From: Actinomycetota bacterium
GTDB lineage: Bacteria; Actinomycetota; Thermoleophilia; Solirubrobacterales; Solirubrobacteraceae
Length of the DNA: 11,353 nucleotides
Assembly: GCA_005883255.1 (NCBI GenBank)
Contig: VAXS01000131.1
Location: 1-11,353 of the forward strand
Reading direction: 5' to 3'
Position numbers and translations under genes: made by a program. Of the stretch, positions 1 through 5,762 are shown one piece after another. Position 1 is the first letter of the stretch; each line of letters begins with the position of its first letter. Below the pieces are notes generated by a model. The model was given only the letters and a program-made list of their open reading frames with translations. It searched no databases and was not told where the DNA came from.

Positions 1-94
1 CTCGCCGGACCGCCGCCCGGGCCCGCTCCGCCAGCCGCGTGCGATCCTCCGCCGCGAGGGCGCTCCCGCCGGCCGCCGCGATCGAGAGGCTCAC
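1..94 (-). CDS. N-terminus of an unidentified protein, cut by the left window edge
   Basis: On the minus strand a GTG at 94-92 opens a frame that stays open to base 1 (31 codons). It reads VSLSIAAAGGSALAAEDR and continues as an Arg/Ala-rich helix-like stretch. Nearly all codons end in G or C, as in the real genes here. A TACGAT box lies exactly 6 nt upstream of the GTG, the same arrangement as at tatA and two other genes, which is the main reason for choosing this start. The only ATG nearby (TACGATGG, 104-102) meets a stop after two codons. The gene is transcribed divergently from tatA. The fragment is too short to assign a family or function. It could still be non-coding GC-rich sequence, since an open frame of this length is not rare at this base composition. 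Confidence 0.42.
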   Translation of the reverse strand, partial: MSLSIAAAGGSALAAEDRTRLAERARAAVRR

Positions 95-100
95 GGATCC

Positions 101-106
101 ATCGTA
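101..106 (-). promoter_or_regulatory. -10 box TACGAT, leaderless start of the left-edge gene
   Basis: The minus strand reads TACGAT, then GGATCC, then GTG. A -10 hexamer ending 6 nt before the start codon would put transcription initiation at the first base of GTG, giving a leaderless mRNA. No TTGACA-like -35 is visible at the expected distance. Inferred from sequence pattern only. Confidence 0.45.
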
Positions 107-157
107 CGGCGAGAGCGCGCCCGCCGGCGGTGCGGCGCGGCCGCCCCAGCCGCCGGC

Positions 158-163
158 TACGCT
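158..163 (+). promoter_or_regulatory. -10 box TACGCT, leaderless start of tatA
   Basis: The plus strand reads TACGCT, then GCGCGC, then the tatA GTG at 170. The 6-nt spacing predicts a transcript starting at the start codon. No ribosome binding site is visible upstream, which agrees with leaderless translation. With the opposite box at 101-106 this makes a compact divergent promoter region of about 75 bp. Confidence 0.5.
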
Positions 164-169
164 GCGCGC

Positions 170-370
170 GTGCTCTCAGGCCTCGAGAACCCCTGGCACT
201 GGGCGGTGCTGCTGCTGGTCGTACTCATGGTCTTCGGCCCCAAGCGCCTGCCGGAGCTCGGCCGCTCGCTGGGCCGGGGGATCCGCGAATTCAGGAGCTC
301 GGTCTCGGTCTCCGACGAGTCGCCGGACGAGCGCGCGGTCGAGCCGCCCCCGACTAGTCCTGGTAGCTGA
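170..370 (+). CDS. tatA: Sec-independent protein translocase subunit TatA
   Basis: This 66-residue protein has the TatA/TatB/TatE layout: a short N-terminal segment, a single hydrophobic membrane helix (about residues 11-22), the FGPKRLPEL hinge (22-30) and an amphipathic basic helix (about 30-43). A short acidic and proline-rich tail follows. TatA oligomers form the membrane path through which the Tat system exports folded, often cofactor-bearing, proteins. The short length and FGP hinge favour TatA over TatB. The GTG at 170 is chosen because it directly precedes the membrane helix and sits 6 nt after a TACGCT box. No tatC or tatB is present in the window, so partners must be encoded elsewhere. 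It is the only convincing plus-strand gene here, and its last 17 nt overlap the end of the convergent gene at 354-548. Confidence 0.9.
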   Translation: MLSGLENPWHWAVLLLVVLMVFGPKRLPELGRSLGRGIREFRSSVSVSDESPDERAVEPPPTSPGS

Positions 371-548
371 CGCGCGCGACGTCGCGCGCGTGGACGAAGA
401 CGCGCTCGCCATCGAGATCGACGGCGTCCAGCAGGTCGTCGGGCTCGGCCTCGCCCAGCCGGCGCTCGAACTCCCGTGCCCCCTCGGGCGTCAGCTCGGG
501 CCAGTCGTCCGGATCCCGGCCGGCCAGCTCAACCAGCGCGTAGGCCAT
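354..548 (-). CDS. Small acidic hypothetical protein, third gene of the ilvBN unit
   Basis: This encodes a 64-residue, soluble, strongly acidic protein beginning MAYALVELAGRDPDDW. It has no membrane segment, cysteine pair or catalytic motif that I recognise. The ATG lies 2 nt after the ilvN stop (TAG-GG-ATG), so it is probably translated by coupling as the last cistron of ilvB-ilvN-orf. Its 3' end overlaps tatA tail to tail by 17 nt. The dense D/E content, tryptophan and high G/C third positions support real coding. Function is unknown. Position alone could hint at a link to acetolactate synthase, but it may simply be a co-transcribed unrelated gene. Confidence 0.72.
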   Translation of the reverse strand: MAYALVELAGRDPDDWPELTPEGAREFERRLGEAEPDDLLDAVDLDGERVFVHARDVARVSYQD

Positions 549-550
549 CC

Positions 551-1108
551 CTAGGTTTCGCCGCGGCCGCGGGAGATGGCTATCTCGCCCGTCCGCACCA
601 TCTCGATCAGGCCGAACGGGCGGACCAGCTGCTCGAACGACTCGATCTTGTCGTCGGCGCCGGTGATCTCGACCACGACCGAGCGGCGGCCCGCGTCCAC
701 CACCTTGCCGCGGAAGATCTCGGTGAGCTGCAGGACCTCGCCGCGCGACCCGCTGTCGCAGGCGATCTTGAACAGGGCGAGCTCACGCGCCACCGAGTCC
801 TCGGGCTCCAGGTCCCGGATCTTCAGGACGTTGACCAGCTTGTGCAGCTGCTTGGTGACCTGGTCGATGGGGTGCTTGGCGCCGTCGACGGTCAGCGTCA
901 CGCGCGACACCGCCTCGTCGTCGGTGGGACCCACCGCCAGCGTGTCGATGTTGAACCCGCGGCGGGCGAACAGGCCGGCGATCCGCGTGAGCACGCCGGG
1001 CTTGTTCTCGACCAGGATCGACAGTACGTGCTTGCGCCCGGTGCGCAGCCCGCCGGCCGCCTCCAGGTCCTCGAGCGACAGCAGCTCCTTGGTGCCGGGC
1101 TCGCCCAT
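551..1108 (-). CDS. ilvN: Acetolactate synthase small (regulatory) subunit
   Basis: IlvN is the regulatory subunit of acetohydroxyacid synthase. It activates the large subunit and in this family confers feedback inhibition by valine and other branched-chain amino acids. The 185-residue product carries an N-terminal ACT domain from about residue 27 (HVLSILVENKPGVLTRIAGL, followed by a GFNIDTLAVGPT segment at 51-62) and the C-terminal IlvN-type domain from about residue 105 (ELALFKIACD; VVEITG; LVRPFGLIEMVRTG). The ATG follows the ilvB stop with no gap (TAG-ATG), indicating translational coupling and a 1:1 expression ratio. About 25 residues precede the ACT domain, longer than in many IlvN proteins. 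No better internal start is visible, so this looks like a genuine extension. The usual next gene, ilvC, is absent here. Confidence 0.96.
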   Translation of the reverse strand: MGEPGTKELLSLEDLEAAGGLRTGRKHVLSILVENKPGVLTRIAGLFARRGFNIDTLAVGPTDDEAVSRVTLTVDGAKHPIDQVTKQLHKLVNVLKIRDLEPEDSVARELALFKIACDSGSRGEVLQLTEIFRGKVVDAGRRSVVVEITGADDKIESFEQLVRPFGLIEMVRTGEIAISRGRGET

Positions 1109-2785
1109 CTAGCCGACCATGTCGCGGGCGGCCTGTCCGGCCGGGATCATCGGATAGGTGTTCTCCTCCTGCGTGACCCGGACGTCGACCAGCACCGGCC
1201 CCTCGGTATCGATCGCCTGGCGCATGTCCTCCACCAGCGTCTTCTTGTCCTCGAAGCGCATCCCGGTGGCGCCGTAGGCGTCGGCCAGCTTGACGAAGTC
1301 GGGGTAGCTGCCCATGTGGACCTGGCTGTAGCGCCGGTCCCAGAACAGCTCCTGCCACTGCCGGACCATCCCCAGGTAGCCGTTGTTCATGATGAACACC
1401 TTGATGGGGATGCCCTCCTGGGCGCAGGTGGCCAGCTCCTGCATGTTCATCTGCACTGAGCCGTCGCCCGCCATGCAGCACACCAGCTGGTCGGGGCAGC
1501 CCACCTGGGCCCCCATCGCGGCGGGCAGCCCGAAGCCCATCGTCCCCAGGCCGCCGGAGTTGATCCACCGCCGCGGGCGGGAGAAGTGGAAGTACTGGGC
1601 CGTCCACATTTGGTGCTGGCCCACGTCGGAGCTGACGATCGCGTCGCCGCCGGTGGCCTCGTAGAGCGCCTGGACCATGTACTGCGGCTTGATCTCGGAG
1701 TCGGCGCTGTCGTCGTAGCGCAGCGGGTGCTGGCGCTGCCAGTGCTGGATCCGCTCCCACCAGTCGTCCAGCCGTGCCCGGTCGGGCTCCAGCGCCCGGT
1801 ACTCGGCCAGGAGCCGCGGGACGATGTTCTTGGCGTCGCCCACGATCGGGATGTGCGCCGGCACGTTCTTGGAGATCTCGGCCGGGTCGACGTCGATGTG
1901 GATGAACTTGGCCCGGGGCGCGAACTCCGAGAGCTTGCCGGTGATGCGATCGTCGAAGCGGGCGCCGATGGCGCAGATCAGGTCGGCCTCGTCCATCGCG
2001 TAGTTGGCCGCGCGGGTGCCGTGCATTCCCAGCATCCCCAGCCACTGCTCGTGGGGGGCGGGGAAGGCGCCCAGGCCCATGACGGTGAGCGTGACCGGGA
2101 AGCGGTCGGCCAGGCAGAACTCGGTGAACTCGGCCGCGGCGCCGGCGTTGACAATGCCGCCGCCGCCGTAGATCACCGGGCGCCGGGAGTTGGCCAGCGC
2201 CTTGGCCGCCAGGCGGATCTGCTTCTGGTTGCCCTCGGTCGTGGGCTGGTAACCGGGGAGCGAGACGCTGGTGGCCGGCTCGTACTCGATGTCGGCGCGC
2301 GAGAGGTCCTGGGGGATGTCCACCAGCACCGGCCCGGGCCGGCCGCTGCGGGCCAGGTAGAACGCCTCGTGGACGGCCTGCGGGATCTCCCGCGGGTCCT
2401 GGACCATGAACGAGTGCTTGACGATCGGCATCGTGATGCCGCCGGTGTCGCACTCCTGGAAGCCGTCGGTGCCGATCAGCTCGGTGCGGACCTGGCCGGT
2501 GAGGAACACCGTGGGGACGGAGTCGAGCATCGCGTCGCAGATCGGCGTCACCAGGTTGGTGGCGCCGGGGCCCGAGGTGCCGAGGGCTACGCCCACCCTG
2601 CCGGTGGCCTTGGCGTAGCCCTCCGCCGCGTGCCCACCGCCCGCCTCGTGGCGGACCAGGATGTGGCGGATCCCCCCGTCGTAGATCGCGTCGTAGGTGG
2701 GGAGGTTCGCGCCGCCGGGCAGGCCGAACACGACCTCGACGCCCTCGGCCTTCAGGGCCTCCATCAGGGCATCGGCCGCCCGCAT
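1109..2785 (-). CDS. ilvB: Acetolactate synthase large (catalytic) subunit
   Basis: This ThDP- and FAD-dependent enzyme condenses two pyruvates to 2-acetolactate, or pyruvate with 2-oxobutyrate, the first common step of valine, leucine and isoleucine synthesis. The 558 residues are full length. The N-terminal pyrimidine-binding domain begins at residue 1 with FGLPGG (20-25), the catalytic glutamate E47 in RHEAGGGHAAEGYA, and GTSGPGATN (69-77). The FAD-binding central domain spans about 190-330 (GARFDDR at 274-280). The C-terminal ThDP domain has GTMGFGLPAA (414-423) and the Mg/ThDP motif from G440-D441-G442 to N467-N468. W477 in RQWQ corresponds to the herbicide-contact tryptophan of the family. 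One oddity is A48 where most family members have Gln. The ATG is preceded by an excellent Shine-Dalgarno, 7 nt away. Confidence 0.98.
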   Translation of the reverse strand: MRAADALMEALKAEGVEVVFGLPGGANLPTYDAIYDGGIRHILVRHEAGGGHAAEGYAKATGRVGVALGTSGPGATNLVTPICDAMLDSVPTVFLTGQVRTELIGTDGFQECDTGGITMPIVKHSFMVQDPREIPQAVHEAFYLARSGRPGPVLVDIPQDLSRADIEYEPATSVSLPGYQPTTEGNQKQIRLAAKALANSRRPVIYGGGGIVNAGAAAEFTEFCLADRFPVTLTVMGLGAFPAPHEQWLGMLGMHGTRAANYAMDEADLICAIGARFDDRITGKLSEFAPRAKFIHIDVDPAEISKNVPAHIPIVGDAKNIVPRLLAEYRALEPDRARLDDWWERIQHWQRQHPLRYDDSADSEIKPQYMVQALYEATGGDAIVSSDVGQHQMWTAQYFHFSRPRRWINSGGLGTMGFGLPAAMGAQVGCPDQLVCCMAGDGSVQMNMQELATCAQEGIPIKVFIMNNGYLGMVRQWQELFWDRRYSQVHMGSYPDFVKLADAYGATGMRFEDKKTLVEDMRQAIDTEGPVLVDVRVTQEENTYPMIPAGQAARDMVG

Positions 2786-2792
2786 GCGCTCG

Positions 2793-2800
2793 CCTCCTTT
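2793..2800 (-). promoter_or_regulatory. Strong ribosome binding site of ilvB
   Basis: The minus strand reads AAAGGAGG followed by 7 nt and the ilvB ATG at 2785. It is the best Shine-Dalgarno in the window and fixes the start. It contrasts with several neighbours that have no Shine-Dalgarno and look leaderless. Confidence 0.85.
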
Positions 2801-2861
2801 CCGGGTCGGAGATAGACGACGCCGCGCTGGCGAAACTTCACCCCGCGCGGCCCTGCGAGCG

Positions 2862-2867
2862 AGTGTA
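2862..2867 (-). promoter_or_regulatory. Possible -10 box TACACT for ilvBN
   Basis: TACACT on the minus strand lies just beyond the stop of the upstream gene. Initiation about 7 nt downstream would give a leader of roughly 70 nt before ilvB. No convincing -35 is visible 16-18 nt upstream, and no T-box motif or leucine/valine-rich leader peptide was recognised in the leader. Read-through from the genes upstream is equally possible. Confidence 0.3.
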
Positions 2868-2878
2868 CCAGCGGTTTC

Positions 2879-3193
2879 TCAGCCGGCGGACAGGCGCCGG
2901 CGGCGCGAATCGGCCTCGCTGGCGATGGCCACGTCGGGGAACTCCAGCTCGGTCCCGCAGCGAGTGCACAACGCGTCGTGGAGCTTGACCACCTTGCCGC
3001 AGCCGGGGCACTGGCGCCGCAGCTCGCGGTTGTCGAAGCGGTAGGCGACGGCCGCCAGCAGTCCCACCACGGGGACCGCCCCGGAGATCAGGAACCAGAG
3101 CCAGAACGAGCTGCCCTTGAGCCTGCCCACGATCCCCCCGGCCAGCCCGAAGCAGACGGCGAGGACGACGTAGTAGCCGCCGGCCGTGGACAT
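2879..3193 (-). CDS. Small membrane protein with C-terminal zinc ribbon
   Basis: This is a 104-residue protein. Residues 6-22 and about 29-50 are hydrophobic and likely form two membrane helices linked by the basic turn GRLKGSS. A zinc-ribbon knuckle pair follows: C62-x2-C65 and C76-x2-C79 (CPGCG and CTRCG). The tail is polar and ends in an Arg cluster. The cytosolic or extracytosolic side of the ribbon cannot be decided here. The ATG is 4 nt after the stop of the preceding 57-residue gene, so the two are probably one transcript. I do not recognise a named family. Such proteins are usually annotated as zinc-ribbon domain-containing, and the ribbon may be structural rather than catalytic. Confidence 0.82.
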   Translation of the reverse strand: MSTAGGYYVVLAVCFGLAGGIVGRLKGSSFWLWFLISGAVPVVGLLAAVAYRFDNRELRRQCPGCGKVVKLHDALCTRCGTELEFPDVAIASEADSRRRRLSAG

Positions 3194-3197
3194 GCGC

Positions 3198-3371
3198 TCA
3201 GAAGAGCGTGTTGATGGCCCAGAGCACGGCGCCGACCACGACCACCGCGACGACGATCCAGAAGATCGCGGCGGCGAAGCCGATGATGACCTTGATCAGG
3301 ATCCAGGCGACCAGCGCCAGGATCAGGACCGCGAGTGCGCGTCTGGCGAGTGAGGGGCGGGTTTGATCCAT
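3198..3371 (-). CDS. 57-residue membrane protein
   Basis: The product starts MDQTRPSLARRALAVLILAL, a short basic N-terminus followed by two near-continuous hydrophobic stretches (about 13-29 and 32-51), so one or two membrane helices. It ends WAINTLF. The ATG at 3371 is selected because the longer open frame upstream reads as arginine- and proline-rich noise inside the acetyltransferase gene. A TACCCT box also lies exactly 6 nt before the ATG, predicting a leaderless mRNA. It is followed after 4 nt by the zinc-ribbon membrane protein gene. There is no recognisable family. It could be a structural or accessory partner of that neighbour. Confidence 0.7.
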   Translation of the reverse strand: MDQTRPSLARRALAVLILALVAWILIKVIIGFAAAIFWIVVAVVVVGAVLWAINTLF

Positions 3372-3377
3372 GTGCCA

Positions 3378-3383
3378 AGGGTA
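3378..3383 (-). promoter_or_regulatory. -10 box TACCCT, leaderless start of the 57-residue gene
   Basis: The minus strand reads TACCCT, TGGCAC, ATG, with exactly 6 nt between box and start codon and no Shine-Dalgarno. The box lies in the 32-nt gap behind the acetyltransferase gene, so it would make the two small membrane-protein genes a separate transcript. Confidence 0.5.
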
Positions 3384-3403
3384 CCGGGCGGCGCGCCGCG
3401 GCC

Positions 3404-3901
3404 CTAGGGGCGCACGACCCGTTCCATCAGCACCTCGTCGCGCCAGGTCCCGTGCCGGTCGCGCCAGCTGGCCTCGGTGACGCCCACCGCCCGGAACCCG
3501 ACCTTCTCGTAGGAGCGGATGGCGCGATCGTTGCCCACTGCCGCGGACAGCGTCAGGCGGTGGTGGCCCCGGTCCTCCAGGAGGTGGCGGGAGAGCGTGG
3601 CCATGGCGTCGGGCCCGTGTCCCGCGCCCTGGTGGCCGGGGCCGAGGAAGACGTCGATCTCGGCGTGGCGCGAGTCCGGGTCCGGCTCCTCGGCGTACTG
3701 GACCAGGCCGGCGACCTCGCCGTCGACGACGATGGCGAACCGGGTGGCGGCCGGGAAGTCGGTGAACGGGAAGCCCTCCTCCACGGCGCCCCACCAGTCG
3801 GCCACCGAGGGATCCTCGCGCGCGGCCCGCAGGATCGGCTCGTCGCCGGGCTCCAGCGGGCGCAGCAGCACCCGCTCGCCGCGCAGGACCGGGCCGCTCA
3901 C
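3404..3901 (-). CDS. GNAT-family N-acetyltransferase
   Basis: The GTG start at 3901 overlaps the stop of the upstream methyltransferase (GTGA), giving 165 residues. The frame extends 16 codons further upstream, but that part is Arg/Pro-rich overlap sequence. The protein opens with the GNAT strand RGERVLLRPLEPGDEP (7-22). It then has ADWWG (34-38), the acetyl-CoA pyrophosphate loop Q91-G-A-G94-H-G96 and the motif-B segment NDRAIRSYEKVGF (124-136). The ADWWG motif and overall order resemble aminoglycoside 6'-acetyltransferase-like GNATs. Substrate cannot be set from sequence and RimJ/RimL-like protein or small-molecule acetylation is possible, so no resistance role is claimed. It is the last gene of a three-gene block with a methyltransferase and a secreted protein. 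Confidence 0.88.
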   Translation of the reverse strand: MSGPVLRGERVLLRPLEPGDEPILRAAREDPSVADWWGAVEEGFPFTDFPAATRFAIVVDGEVAGLVQYAEEPDPDSRHAEIDVFLGPGHQGAGHGPDAMATLSRHLLEDRGHHRLTLSAAVGNDRAIRSYEKVGFRAVGVTEASWRDRHGTWRDEVLMERVVRP

Positions 3902-4539
3902 CGGCGCCGGGCGACGCCGATCACGTGGGGCGCCACCACTCCCATGCACGGGCCGGGGCGAAACTCGAATCTCCGGGCGACCTCCACCTCGAACCCGGCG
4001 GCGGCGATTGCGCCCTCCGTGTCCCGGTTGGGATGGCAGCCGCCTCCGACGGTCGGCCAGATCCGACGCGCCAGGCGATCCTGCCAGCGGGCCCGGCGGG
4101 CGTCGCGTGCGCGGACGTGCTCGTAGAAGCGCAGCTCCCCGCCGGGTCGCAGCACGCGCCGGGCCTCGGCCAGCGCCGCCGGCGGGTCGGGCACCGTGCA
4201 GAGCACGAGCGAGGCGATCGCCGCGTCGAACTCGCCCTCCTTTCCGGGCAGCCGATCGGCCGTGCCGTCGACCACGGTCACCGGCACCGAGGCCGTGGCC
4301 GCCGCCTCCCGGGCCCGCGCCCGTAGGTAGGGCTCGGGTTCGACGGCGACGACCTTCTGCACCTCGGCGGGGTAGTGGCGGAAGTTGAGGCCGTTTCCCG
4401 CTCCGATCTCGATTACCCGGCCGCGCAGGCCCGCGAGGTTCTCGTCGCGGTGCGCGGCGGCCCCCTTCTTCTCGGCGCCGCCCGACAACCGGGTGTACAA
4501 CCGGGCGAAGAGTGGATTGCGAACGGTGGCCTGTGCCAC
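3898..4539 (-). CDS. Class I SAM-dependent methyltransferase, METTL7-like
   Basis: This is a 213-residue cytosolic or membrane-associated methyltransferase. Motif I is VIEIGAGNGLNF (42-53) and the acidic residue closing strand 2 is in VAVEPEP (64-70). The DGTADRLP segment (91-98) is motif II-like, and motif post-II is ASLVLCTVPDP (109-119). RRVLRPGGELRFYEHV (127-142) and GGGCHPNRDT (165-174) are typical of the METTL7 / phospholipid-methyltransferase-like group, whose substrates are lipids or thiols. The GTG at 4539 is chosen because it follows the stop of the upstream gene by 10 nt. It also lies 7 nt after a TAGGCT box, whereas upstream codons belong to a shadow frame of the neighbour. It is coupled to the GNAT gene by a GTGA overlap. 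The substrate is unknown. Confidence 0.88.
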   Translation of the reverse strand: MAQATVRNPLFARLYTRLSGGAEKKGAAAHRDENLAGLRGRVIEIGAGNGLNFRHYPAEVQKVVAVEPEPYLRARAREAAATASVPVTVVDGTADRLPGKEGEFDAAIASLVLCTVPDPPAALAEARRVLRPGGELRFYEHVRARDARRARWQDRLARRIWPTVGGGCHPNRDTEGAIAAAGFEVEVARRFEFRPGPCMGVVAPHVIGVARRR

Positions 4540-4546
4540 GTCCGCG

Positions 4547-4552
4547 AGCCTA
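4547..4552 (-). promoter_or_regulatory. Possible -10 box TAGGCT overlapping a stop codon
   Basis: The TAG stop of the secreted-protein gene forms the first half of TAGGCT, which ends 7 nt before the methyltransferase GTG. This would allow an internal leaderless transcript for the methyltransferase and acetyltransferase. Because TAG supplies two of the three conserved bases, chance is a serious alternative. Confidence 0.25.
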
Positions 4553-5713
4553 CCGGCGGGACAGCGGAATGGCCCCCGCCCGGTAGTAGGCGCGGGCGTG
4601 CGACAGGAAGTAGCCGCCGTCCGTGCCTGGGCCGGTGGTCCCGTCGGCGCCGCCGCCGAACAGGACGGCCACCAGCCCCGCCCGGGCGTAGGCGCGCAGG
4701 TGCGTTCGGCCGCCGGGTCCCAGGAACCACTGCACGCGGTTGTCGCGGAAGCGGCCCCAGGTGTCGGGCAGGCCGGTGTTGCCCAGCGGGACCTGCCACA
4801 GCGCCACGCGGACGTTCGCGCCGCGCACGAAGCGCCCGAGGAAGCGCGCGTTGCGCGCGAAGTCGCCGGCGTTCCACCACGAGCGGCCGCCGTCGCCCAG
4901 CACGTGCTGGCGGAAGCCGGCGTCGCGGTCGGCGACGTCCGTGAAGGCCAGGTCGAAGCGGGCGCCCAGCGAGCGGTAGAAGCGCGCGGCCCGGTCCCCC
5001 AGGGCATCGACCTCGCGGGCAGGCGGGTCCTCGAGCCCGATGTCGTGCCTGGTCCCCCAGTCCGAGAGGTGGTAGGCCAGGGTCACGCTCGGCGCCAGGC
5101 GATCCCGGAGCCGCACGATCCCCCGCGCGAGCCCGGCGGCGTCGTCGGGCAGCCCGGCCAGCTCGGGCAGGCCGCTGGCGGCCACGGCGGCGGGGACGGT
5201 GGCCGCCCGGTCGGCGCGCGCGGCCTGCTCGACGTAGCCCCACAGGTCGGGCTCGACGTGGACGACGACGCGACGGCCCGGGAAGGCTGCGGCCCGGCGC
5301 AGCAGCAGCTCGAAGTCGCTCCACCAGGCCCGCATCACGCCCGGGGAGCGCAGGTGACGCAGGTCCACGGTGGCCTCGTCGCCGCCGGCGGGCCGGGACT
5401 GGAGCAGCATGTAGTAGGAGAAGACGGGCGTCGTGCGGGCGGCGATCGACTCCGTCATGTAGCGCGTGACGAATGTCCCGTTGGGATTCCACGTGGCCCA
5501 GCCCTGGCCGGTGTTCGCGCCGCCGGCCAGGTACTGGTAGCGGAAGCCCAGCGGAGCGCGGCGGCGCAGCGCGGCCGCGCCGCCCGGCGGATCGGCCACG
5601 CCGATCTCGAGCCGGTGCGGCCATCCCCGGGGCGGGGCCGGAAGCCCGGCCGCGGTGGCGGCGCCCGCCGGGACCCCGAGCACGATCGCGGCCACGAGGA
5701 GCAAGCGACGCAT
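4550..5713 (-). CDS. Secreted protein of unknown function, possible glycoside-hydrolase-like barrel
   Basis: This 387-residue protein has a clear signal peptide (MRRLLLVAAIVLGVPAGAAT, cleavage probably near residue 22). The mature part is rich in Trp, Tyr and Gly, with regularly spaced strand-like stretches ending in acidic or aromatic residues: FRYQYLAGG (57-65), FSYYMLLQ (98-105), VVVHVEPDLWGY (149-160), TLAYHLSDWG (211-220), LAFTDVADRD (255-264), VALWQVPLGN (303-312) and LVAVLFGGG (347-355). This pattern suggests a TIM-barrel carbohydrate-active fold, with E154/D156 and D218 as possible active-site acids. That is inference and I cannot assign a family. The ATG is the only one preceding the signal peptide, and a TACGTT box lies 6 nt before it. 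It heads a block with a methyltransferase and a GNAT. Confidence 0.85.
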   Translation of the reverse strand: MRRLLLVAAIVLGVPAGAATAAGLPAPPRGWPHRLEIGVADPPGGAAALRRRAPLGFRYQYLAGGANTGQGWATWNPNGTFVTRYMTESIAARTTPVFSYYMLLQSRPAGGDEATVDLRHLRSPGVMRAWWSDFELLLRRAAAFPGRRVVVHVEPDLWGYVEQAARADRAATVPAAVAASGLPELAGLPDDAAGLARGIVRLRDRLAPSVTLAYHLSDWGTRHDIGLEDPPAREVDALGDRAARFYRSLGARFDLAFTDVADRDAGFRQHVLGDGGRSWWNAGDFARNARFLGRFVRGANVRVALWQVPLGNTGLPDTWGRFRDNRVQWFLGPGGRTHLRAYARAGLVAVLFGGGADGTTGPGTDGGYFLSHARAYYRAGAIPLSRR

Positions 5714-5719
5714 CCGGGC

Positions 5720-5725
5720 AACGTA
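5720..5725 (-). promoter_or_regulatory. -10 box TACGTT, leaderless start of the secreted-protein gene
   Basis: The minus strand reads TACGTT, GCCCGG, ATG, again with exactly 6 nt of spacing and no Shine-Dalgarno. It would start the transcript covering the secreted protein, methyltransferase and acetyltransferase genes. Confidence 0.48.
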
Positions 5726-5734
5726 TCGGCGCCC

Positions 5735-5750
5735 GGAGCGTCATCGCTCC
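5735..5750. other. Small perfect hairpin GGAGCG-TCAT-CGCTCC
   Basis: A 6-bp perfect stem with a 4-nt loop lies in the 49-nt gap between the 54-residue ORF and the secreted-protein gene. No T-run follows on either strand, so it is not a canonical intrinsic terminator. It overlaps the region just upstream of the TACGTT box and could be an operator or a weak 3'-end structure of the 54-residue ORF. Confidence 0.35.
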
Positions 5751-5762
5751 AGCGAGCGCGGC

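Noticed and set aside
476..1459. Long plus-strand open frame opposite ilvN and ilvB
   Set aside because: Composition is His/Val/Asp/Arg-rich with no family motif, typical of the antisense frame of a GC-rich gene; the minus strand encodes unmistakable ilvN and ilvB.
783..2453. Long minus-strand frame overlapping ilvB and ilvN
   Set aside because: Arg/Gly/Pro-rich shadow in another frame of the same strand.
1586..2815. 409-codon plus-strand open frame antisense to ilvB
   Set aside because: Shadow of ilvB with no recognisable domain.
2763..2843. Possible leader peptide ahead of ilvB (GTG-started, about 25 codons)
   Set aside because: It has only two adjacent valines and one leucine, overlaps the ilvB start, and no alternative terminator/antiterminator hairpins were seen, so it does not resemble a branched-chain attenuator.
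3902..3949. Upstream extension of the GNAT gene to an ATG at 3949
   Set aside because: It lies inside the methyltransferase gene, is Arg/Pro-rich, and the GTGA overlap is a better start.
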